Assembly: GCA_951804985.1 (NCBI GenBank)
Contig: OX638131.1
Coordinates: forward strand, 55,418,604-55,482,603
DNA: 64,000 nt
Reading direction: 5' to 3'
DNA from: Dryomyza anilis
Taxonomy: Eukaryota > Arthropoda > Insecta > Diptera > Dryomyzidae
A program made the translations under genes and the position numbers. The first letter of the stretch is position 1; every line of letters begins with the position of its first letter. The notes under the pieces were generated by a model. It did not search any database and had not been told where the DNA came from. It saw nothing but the letters and a program-made list of their open reading frames with translations. Shown here piece after piece: positions 56,079 through 64,000 of the stretch.

Positions 56079-57538
56079 CCTTTATAGGGAAGGTGCCACT
56101 ATCCAGCTGGTCGATGTCCTTGAACGATATAAGGCGGACATCACCGCAATCCGGAAATACGATAGACAGGACAAAGCTGCTCTAAACAGGCATCCTGTGA
56201 CATTTACTACTGGTGCCATGCGGAGAGGCATGAATTTGGTTGTGGATTTGTTGTAGAGACTCTGCCACCTTGTCTCTAGGTTCACACCCGTGAACGAACG
56301 AATGGCAACAATCCGCATCAAGGCTAAATACTTCTACATCAGCCTTAATTGTGCGCACGCTCCGACAAATGAGAAAGACGATGAAACCAAAGAGACCTTC
56401 TATGAGCGCCTTGACGAAGCCTGTGAGCGCCGACACAACATCAAAATTGTGATTGGCGACTTAAATGCCAAGGTGGGCGTATCTTTTGTTCAACGGTTGG
56501 ACAATTCAGCCTCAACGATAACACCTCCGACAATGGAATGAGGCTGATCGATTTCGCCGCAGCACGAAACATGGTAATAAGTAGTACTAGATTCCAGCAT
56601 CTCAATATTCACAAGGTCATGTGGCGGTCACCTGATCAGAACACGCGCAACCAAATTGATCATGTTGTGATTGACGGAAGGCACGCTTCTAGTGTGATGG
56701 ACGTACGCTCGATCCGAAATGCCAACATCGACTCGGATCACTTTCTTGTAGCAGCCAACGTTAGCACACGCTTATGCGCTGCGAGAAACGCACGAAAACC
56801 AACGCAAAGAAAGCTAGACGTCAGTAAGCTGCACACACAACAGACCGAACAAGCCTATGCCGCTCGACTCTCACACCTGAACTCCCCCTCTCGATGATAT
56901 ATGAGCGCAGTGGACACAAGTCTTCCGCTCAATGCGTATCGCTGCCGATGAGGTGCTTGGATTCCAACGCTCACTACGGAACAAGTGGTATGACGAAGAG
57001 TGTCGCGCAGCCACTGCAGAGAAAGACGCTGCATATAGAGCCGCCCTGCAGTCGGTAGTTACGCGAGACGCGAAGGAACGATACAGAGAGAAGAGGAAGG
57101 AGTAAAGACATCTTTTCAGGCGCAAAAAAAGAGAATTACAAAGACGCGAGTGTGAAGATATTGAGATGCATGGCGACAAGAACGAGACTCGAAAATTCTT
57201 TAAGACGCCTGACCGGAGGTTTAAAGACTGGACCCACTTCCTGTCAGGACGATGACTGGAATCTAGTAACTGATGTCCAGGGTACACTGAGATTATGGAA
57301 AGAACACTTCTCTAATCTCCTAGCATGCGATGATGACAACTACTCCGCCAATAGAGAAGACAGCTTAACAACTCCAGTTTCTGACGACGGCGATCACATA
57401 CCGCCGTATGACCGTGATGAGGTCTGCACAGCAATCAACAGGCTGAAAAACAACAAAGCCGCAGGATCGAATGATATGGTGGTTTAAAACCGGACGCGAT
57501 GAGCTCATAACGAGCAACTCATCAGCAGAATATGGTCA
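56079..57538 (+). pseudogene. endonuclease and RT start of the RTE-type element
   Basis: VDVLERYKADITAIRKYD opens the endonuclease, followed by ERMATIRIKAKYFYISLNCA, HAPTNEKDDE, KIVIGDLNAKVG (D-x-N) and, after a frame change, NQIDHVVIDGRHASSVMDVR and ANIDSDHFLVA (catalytic D-H). RT begins at AINRLKNNKAAGSND (57430-57470). The sequence breaks at the hAT-like insertion in IWSEE. Stops near 56255 and elsewhere disable it. Confidence 0.8.
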
Positions 57539-57546
57539 GAAGAAAG

Positions 57547-60516
57547 CAAGGATTGAAACCGTAACCGAAACCGATATCCGTTTAAAACCGTTTCATTTTT
57601 AAAACCGAAACCGTAACCGAAACCGTTATACGAAAATCAGAAATAAACCGATATCCAAAACCGATATGAACGGTTTCGGTTTTATACCGGTTTAAAACGG
57701 TTTTTAAAAAAGTATACAAAAAACCAGAAAAACATATTTTATTTTATATAGAGATCTTAAGTAAAATTTCATTAATTAAAATTTGGAGTTCCCAAAATAA
57801 ACATTTTTGGTTGTACAAAAATTCACATGTTGCTTTTTGAGAAACGATATTTCCAAAACAACGGTATTTGGTCTAAAATTTGTTTTTTGTTTCATTAATC
57901 GAATTAACAACAAAACACCAGCAACTCCAAGCAAAATTTTTACGTTAAAAAATGATTTAAATTTTAATAATATTGGTTTTTTATTTATTTTATTAGTAAA
58001 ATATATAGGAGAGCTTGAGATAAAGTGGAAGAAGTTTTGAATAGTTCATTTGAATATTTTTTAAAATTCTTTTAAAGGATCTATTCAATAGAATACCATT
58101 TATAAGTCTTCTAATGGATTTTTGACTGATGTTTCAAAACAGCTCAATTTCGGACATAAACAAAACAATGTAATGCAAAAGAAAATGTAAAAAAAGTTTT
58201 AAATTATTAACATCTCAGTAACTATTTAAGGAAATACGAAAAATGAAATGCAAGTTAGACAAGTTTAAAAATTTCAAGTATAAGGCAATTATTTGTTTAC
58301 ATTAGTGATGATTAAAATTCTTCTTGTTCTTGCATCTTGTTCTTGCATTTTTTTTGCAAGAACAAAAGCGAAAAGCGATTGAGATTTTGCAAGAAAAAGA
58401 ACAAGTGCAAGACTAAGACTGCAAGAAAAGGAAGACTCTTGCGTTTTTTTATGATTTTAATGTATTTATTATGTTTTTAAGGTAATAATAATATACAAAA
58501 GAATTCATGATATTACTAAATATTGAACAATAAGTAACAATGGAAAGCGTGCAAAATATTTATGAACGTGAACATTAATGAAGATGTGTTTTTTTTTTTT
58601 GTTTTTGTCGAATTCTAAAGAATATAAGCATCTTAAAATAAGGCCTGTGAAGCACTTTTGAAGCGGTAAATAGCTTTAAAAGTGCTTCAAAAGTCGCTTC
58701 AAAAAGATAAAATAGACAAAACAATGTTTTTTTCTCTTTTCTTCGCTACGCAAGTTCGTACATCAATTGTGCATATGCACTGTGCTTATGCACATTATTA
58801 TTTTTGTTTTACATTTTTTTATATAGTTTTTTTGTTAATTGTAAAATCATGAAGTAAAAAAAAATAATATATGAACATTTTCACAGTGTGATATATTTAG
58901 CTGATATATTGCTTTTTGTGTTTTTCTTTTTTCACAAATCCGATGATTCGTTTGAAAGTGCAACAACAACAAAAATGCGAATAAAGCAGCATCCAAGCTT
59001 TTGATAGAATTTTGGCGGGAAATTTTTTGTACCACAAAGAGAACTCGTTGTTGTTGCCAACTAGAGAGCTGTACTAGATACATACATGTAGTGTGGTGCC
59101 GTGCGTCTGTCCTTTGTCATGCGACTGTCTGTCCTTTGTCATGCGACTGTCTGTTGTCATGCGTCTGTTTGTTGCCATGCATGATGATACAGGAAAGCAA
59201 CGAAGAGTTGTCGTTGTGAAAGTGTGTATATACGAATCGTAATCGTTATTGTTATATTCTCTTCTTTCTGTTAGTATTCGCTTTGTAGCGTTTGAGTTTG
59301 TGTTCGCATGGTGTTCGCAAAGAAAAATGTTACTCTGCAAGATATTATTTGAGTTCTCTTGACATACGGTACGTGTAGCATACGGATTTTTTTAATCTGT
59401 GACAAAAACAGAAATATGATTATACGAAATATTCTTTATATTTATTGTATATGAATATCGTATACTGTATATCGTCGTTGTAGAACGAAAAGTCACCAAA
59501 TACATGTTTATGAAAAACTTAATTTTCGAGTTTGTTGATTAATATTATAAAAAGTAATTGATGCATTTTTAAAGTTGAAATATCAATTGATAGACTTACA
59601 TTTTCTTATCATGTGGTAAAAAAAATGGAGATCACCGATTAAAAATTGACAGATACATAAAGATGTTTGTAAAAAATATTTAGCATTTTGAAAATGTATT
59701 TGGTGACTTTTCGTTCATTTTATTATGGCCTTGAGATTTTGAATTGTCTTGTCAACATCACTTGTTTTATACAATTATTTTTTATTTGTTAATTCTTGTT
59801 AAAATATAATTCAAATTTTTATGTTATTGGATTTTTTTTTTGTTAGTAAAATGATAAAGAAATTGAAAATATGGAACATAAGTAACTTAAATACATTTAG
59901 TGTTCAAATTCTATTCGTTTTCATAATTAATATGCAGTTTAAGATATTTGTCTTCGATCTTTATTTAAAATTTAAAAGATTAAGATTAACATTTCTTACC
60001 TTGCTCTTGCAAATGATCATCACTAGTTTACATATATTGCAGTTCACAGAATTGTTGAAATTTAATTTCTTTGGCTTTTATGGATGGAAATTGTACAAAA
60101 TTCTTCTTCTTTTCAATTCAGATCATATATCAGGTGAAGTCAAAATGTTGCTTTTCATTGTCACGAAATTTTAAATTAATTTTTTTTCTTGACGTAATCA
60201 ATTAAATAATTCATATAAAACAATATTTTTACTGAAATAACAACAAACATTGTTTAAATTACGTTTCCCACTTTACCCCAGTATCATAATTTGATCATAA
60301 TTTAGCACCATATAAAAAATGTAAAATTATTTGAAAAATATGGAAATAAAGAAAATTTATACAAAAACCGAAATCAAAACCGAAACCGTAACATGGAACC
60401 GGTATACCGAAACCGTTTCGTTATAAAAACTTAAAACAGAACCGTAACCGAAACCGAAACGCGGAAAAAACCGAAACCGAAATCGAAACCGTTATTCGTT
60501 TAGGTTTCAATCCTTG
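57547..60516 (-). mobile_element. hAT-like non-autonomous DNA element, copy 2 (long form)
   Basis: The ends CAAGGATTGAAACC and GGTTTCAATCCTTG are flanked by a perfect 8-bp repeat GAAGAAAG (57539-57546 and 60517-60524), which confirms the boundaries. It is 2,970 bp, inverted relative to copy 1, and about 900 bp longer. Subterminal AACCGAAACC arrays occur at both ends. No transposase is recognisable; the frames inside (57807-58040, 59821-60174) are AT-driven. Removing it restores the RT frame of the host element. Confidence 0.85.
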
Positions 60517-60524
60517 GAAGAAAG

Positions 60525-61711
60525 CATGCCTAGCGAATGGAATCTCAATATACTCTGCCTAATCCTTAAGAAGGGGAATCCCCGATACGCGCCAACTACC
60601 GTGGTATAAGTCTCCTCAATATCGCGTACAAGGTTCCAACGAGCGTATTATGTGAAAGACTGAAGCCCACAGTCAAACAGACTGATTGGACCTTCTCAGT
60701 GCGGCTTCAGCCTGGCAAGTCCACCATAGAATCGATTTTTACATTGCGCCAAATCCTGCAAAAGACCCATGGAAAGACCCCGGACAGATACCCACCTCCT
60801 TTTCGTCGACTACCAAGCTGCCTTCGAGAGTCCGATAAGAAGGCGCCTATATGCCACCATGTCTGAGTTCGGTATACCTGCGAAACTTATAAGGCTTTGC
60901 AGGATGACCCTGAGCGACACACGTTGCTCAGTGAGAATTGGGAACAACCTCTCCGATACGTCTAATACCGAACGAGGTTTCAGACAAGGCGATTCCCTAT
61001 CGTGTGACTTCTTCAACCTAATAATGAAGAAGATTGTAAGAGCTGCACAACTCCATCACAATGACACTATCTTCAACAAGAGTTCCATGCTGCTCGGGTA
61101 CGCTTATGATATCGACATCATTGGGCAGAGCGTACGAGCAGTCAGTGCAGCATTCTCTAGTTTAGAGAGGGAATCGCGTCGAATTGGTCTTACGATGAAC
61201 GAGGACAAGACGAAGTACCTAGTGTCAACAAACAAAGAGTCCCGGCGTCTTGGACAACACGTCACTATTGACAACACGTCACTATTGACAACCACAACTT
61301 CGAAGTTGTGAATAACTTCGTCAACCTAATCAGCATCAACAAGGAAAACAATGTCAGCCTGGAAATTAGCCGAAGAATAACTCTTGCCAACAGGTGTAAC
61401 TTTGGACTCAGTAGGCAATTGAGGAGGAGAGCACTCTCTCGACTAAAATTACGCTCTCTAAGTCGCTCATCATGCCAGTCCTCCTCTATGGCGCTGAGGC
61501 ATGGACGCTTGCCAACACCGATGAGCGAGAGAAATATTCTTCGGAAAATCTATGGCCCGATATGCGTTGAAAACGTATGAGCTCTACGCCGACATTGACA
61601 TAGTCAGGTGCATTAAGATCCAGCGTATGGATGAAAGCGCTCCAGCAAAAAAGGGGTAATTGCTGCGGCCGAAACCCATCATCGGTTGTAATGGCCAAAT
61701 AAGTAAGTAAG
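60525..61711 (+). pseudogene. reverse transcriptase of the RTE-type element, catalytic box mutated
   Basis: It continues SEWNLNILCLILKKGN, then LLNIAYKVPTSVLCERLKP, HLLFVDYQAAFESPIRRRLY (motif A) and RGFRQGDSLSCDFFNLIMKK (motif B). The catalytic box reads LLGYAYDIDIIGQS where Y-A-D-D is expected; one catalytic Asp is Tyr. The 3' part shows KIQRMDESAPAKKG after an internal deletion. Frame changes occur near 60780 and 61310. Confidence 0.8.
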
Positions 61712-61723
61712 AGCTGCATCAAC

Positions 61724-63040
61724 AGAATTTCATTATTCCTTCTACTGCTATCCGTACAAAACACTAAAATTGCATATCCTTCCCCGCTGAAAATAATAGA
61801 CAACACCAAAAAAAAAAAAAAAAAGAAATCAGCAGGACACCTTTAGATATGACTACACTTTTGCGAACTTTGAATAAAATCGGAGATATATTTTTTGGTA
61901 TACATAAGAAATAATGTCCCATATCAAACAGAATTAGATTTTTTATTTTAAAAGCCGTTTTCTAAAATCGCGAAATTTCGCAAGCGCGCACATATGCGCA
62001 GCCAATTTAAGTTGTTGTGAGAAGAGTTTTGACCAACCTTTATGCTCAATGTGATCTGAAAGTGGAACAATGCGGAACAACTTACTAATATCTCTTTAAA
62101 TTTCAAACATTACAATTTAAATACGTTTTTAATACTCACATATTGAATTCTGATTTGAGCCCAAACCAAAACATTTACATTAATATACTTTTACAACAAA
62201 TTAAATTTATTTAATGGCTTAAAAAGATTGCATTCTCAAAAATTGAAAAACATTACAACTTGTAAAGAATATAGCATGTTGTATTTAGACACGAATAATT
62301 GCTTATTCAAACAATTTTACGTTTGGAAAAATTATCATGTTCGTTTGAGGTTTTCGTAGAAACCATATTTTTTAATTTTATTCCATGTTCATATTCGGCT
62401 TAATAGGACATTTTTCTACTAAATATGCGAAAATAGAAATCAATTGAAAATACATTTTCTTTTACATTTTCTCCCCCTAGATATAAAAAATATCACACTG
62501 TGCGGTGTATGGAAGATTTTGAGCCCAAGAAGAAGTCCTCTATCCACTATGCGTTTCAAGTAATTTGTCCATCGTTATGGGTCATAATTAGTGGTAACAA
62601 GTGCGAAAAATTATGTTTTTTTTAAATATTCCTTGAATATCGTTAAATGGCCTATACACGGATTAACGTGCATAAAAATATGTACCAAACAAGCAAAAAA
62701 AATCGATCCGCTATCTTTAATAGTTGAGATGATATTACAATTCAAAGTCAAATTTTAGTGAAAATTTGGTCTGAAAATGTGTTGTATATCAGAAATACTT
62801 TTTCTTTTAGTTTCAAAAATCTGCACATAGCTAGTAAGCACAATGGCATATTCATATTAATCATAATAATGTAACATCAAAAATGCTTACTGTCATATTT
62901 CTCTCATACACTTATTTGATACACTTATTCTTATACACGCATGATGACAAAAACAAATGAATTGATTGTAATGTGAGCCTCATCAGGTGGCACCTGCATG
63001 CGACATACAGGGAACTAAAGCATATACAAGTTTTTTTCAC
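61724..63040. other. AT-rich interval without recognised genes
   Basis: Poly(A)-like run at 61808-61824, otherwise mixed AT-rich sequence. No coding signal or repeat end was recognised. Confidence 0.5.
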
Positions 63041-63425
63041 GATCACCCCGGTACGAATTTATTAATACGCAATATGATGAAACTCCGATCTGGTGTTCGT
63101 AAATATCACACCAATACGAATTGATTATTTTACAATATAATGAAACTCCGATCTGGAGTTCGTAAATATTGGAGCGACCGAGGTGATGAGTAGAGGTTAA
63201 GATTAGTTTTTAAAGTGAATTGTGTTTTTCTACCGTTCAGTTAAAAACGTGTAAGTTTTAAAACTAATAAAAAATTTCAGTATATCTAAAAATAAAATAT
63301 CCTCGCATGTTAATTTGAATTAAAAAGGTGTTAGGACGAATCAACGGTGGACTCTAAAGGTGAACTGTCACTGACTTTAGAAGTGAATAAAGTCTAGTAC
63401 AGCAGGACCCCGGGAACCCACAACA
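63041..63425 (+). repeat. probable 5' LTR of gypsy family A/D
   Basis: It ends CCCACAACA just before a primer-binding-like site. Two similar about 61-bp units (63053-63112 and 63115-63172, sharing GAAACTCCGATCTGG and GTTCGTAAATAT) lie in its upstream part. The 5' boundary is uncertain. Confidence 0.5.
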
Positions 63426-63429
63426 TTTT

Positions 63430-63441
63430 TGGCGCAGCCGG
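63430..63441 (+). promoter_or_regulatory. tRNA-Ser-type primer-binding site
   Basis: TGGCGCAGCCGG, 4 bp after the putative LTR end, resembles the tRNA-Ser-type site of many fly gypsy elements (usually with AGTCGG). Confidence 0.6.
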
Positions 63442-63649
63442 TTTTTCAAGAATCTACGAAAAGGACTGAAGAACGAATATACATTTGGAAAAAATCTTCA
63501 AATAAAACAAAAATAAAAAGGAAGTTATACCTAAATATTGAGACTATTTTAGTGAGTATTGATCGAAGTGATAAATAAATTGTGAAATTAAAATTGCAAA
63601 AACATTTTGTGAAATTAGTGAATAACAAACAATTAAATATATTTAAAAT

Positions 63650-64000
63650 GTTTGTGAAATAAAGCGGAAGGATCAAAAATACGACCAACATGCTCTTTTT
63701 GCCAGGAAAAATGACATACACGAGACGAATGTATTACGCGGAAAAACACACCGTTTTGTGTGGAGTGTGAAAAATATGGACACGAATCTATTTGGAGATG
63801 TGCATCCATTAATAAGGATAAGGAAGGGTTTGGGCGACGTAACACGACGTACCGTACCAATAATAATAATAGAAATAATAACAATGACAATGGGAATAAT
63901 GTGGATAATCCTAGAAATAATTTAAAATGTCGTTGGTGTCGTAGACTTGGTTATGGGGAAACTAATTGCTAAGCCAAGAGGGAATATCTTTCTAGGGAGA
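63650..64000 (+). pseudogene. gypsy gag nucleocapsid, running off the window
   Basis: It shows CSFCQEK, a stop, HTRDECITRKNTPFCVEC, then EKYGHESIWRCASINK, an Asn-rich linker, and CRWCRRLGYGETNC, i.e. three CCHC-type motifs with substitutions (the third has Tyr in place of the zinc-binding His). Only about 200 bp separate it from the primer-binding site, so the capsid part of gag is deleted. Very close to the knuckles at 7.8 kb. Confidence 0.7.

Larger units (their letters stand above)
56079..61711 (+). mobile_element. RTE-type non-LTR retrotransposon, split by a hAT-like element
   Basis: It is flanked by the 12-bp repeat AGCTGCATCAAC (56067-56078 and 61712-61723) and ends in TAAGTAAGTAAG, a short-repeat tail usual for RTE-like elements. 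It holds an endonuclease and a reverse transcriptase, no RNase H. It is 5'-truncated inside the endonuclease. The hAT-like element at 57547-60516 interrupts RT, so the hAT insertion is the younger event. The clade name is by motif resemblance and needs a phylogeny. Confidence 0.8.

Noticed and set aside
57549..57700. Telomere-like CCGAAA/AACCG repeats
   Set aside because: They are irregular and lie inside a transposon with defined ends (the same at 1228-1340 and 60360-60500).

Overview
The window looks like one stretch of an AT-rich insect genome, probably a cyclorrhaphan fly. Spliceosomal introns, a tRNA-derived SINE, CR1/LOA/RTE/Jockey-type non-LTR retrotransposons, Ty3/gypsy and BEL/Pao elements and hAT-type repeats all point to an arthropod. 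The one confidently recognised host gene is the last coding exon of the insulin receptor substrate gene (chico/IRS; minus strand, 36642-38304). A tephritid-like fly is plausible, but the species cannot be fixed from the sequence alone. Nothing suggests a bacterium.

Layout. Positions 1-4.7 kb hold exon-like pieces of an unidentified host gene. They are interrupted by frameshifts and stops, split by a hAT-like non-autonomous element (1216-3272), and partly doubled by a 1,040-bp tandem duplication. Positions 4.7-7.1 kb hold duplicated exon-like modules and long (AT)n tracts, one of them inside a 44-bp perfect inverted repeat. Positions 7.1-12 kb hold a gypsy gag/protease relic (minus) split by a LOA/I-type element (8104-11542, plus). 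Positions 12.4-15.75 kb hold a nearly complete CR1-like element. Positions 17.2-19.2 kb hold a gypsy integrase/RNase H relic. Positions 20686-26913 are a BEL/Pao element (minus) with both LTRs and a 5-bp target duplication. It is internally deleted, carries a CR1-like insertion, and its 5' LTR region is tandemly duplicated (26.3-27.9 kb). Positions 28.2-29.6 kb hold a second deleted copy of the 17-19 kb gypsy family. Positions 29.9-33.6 kb hold a decayed CsRn1-like gypsy element, followed by a minisatellite-bearing LTR.

From 38.3 kb to the right edge, which is upstream of the chico exon on its own strand, I see no other chico exon. If the assembly is right, this 25 kb is intron (or the gene is broken here). 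It contains a non-LTR fragment, a SINE (39862-40170), and a nest: a gypsy relic holding a BEL/Pao element (40690-about 50356), which holds a Jockey-like element, which holds a repeat encoding a SAM-domain-like peptide. A second copy of that SAM-like repeat lies at 54.2-55.3 kb. Then come a second minisatellite LTR behind a large palindrome, an RTE-type element (56079-61711) split by a second hAT-like copy (57547-60516), and the 5' end of another gypsy element running off the right edge.

How it works together. Nearly every mobile-element reading frame is broken, and several catalytic residues are visibly lost (details in the entries). The window is best read as a layered fossil record of insertions around a small host-gene island. 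The most unusual pieces are the SAM-like repeat family, the palindromes (two of them centred on (AT)n), the LTR minisatellites, and the two gypsy copies that share one rearranged junction. Homology searches could not be run; family names rest on motifs read by eye.
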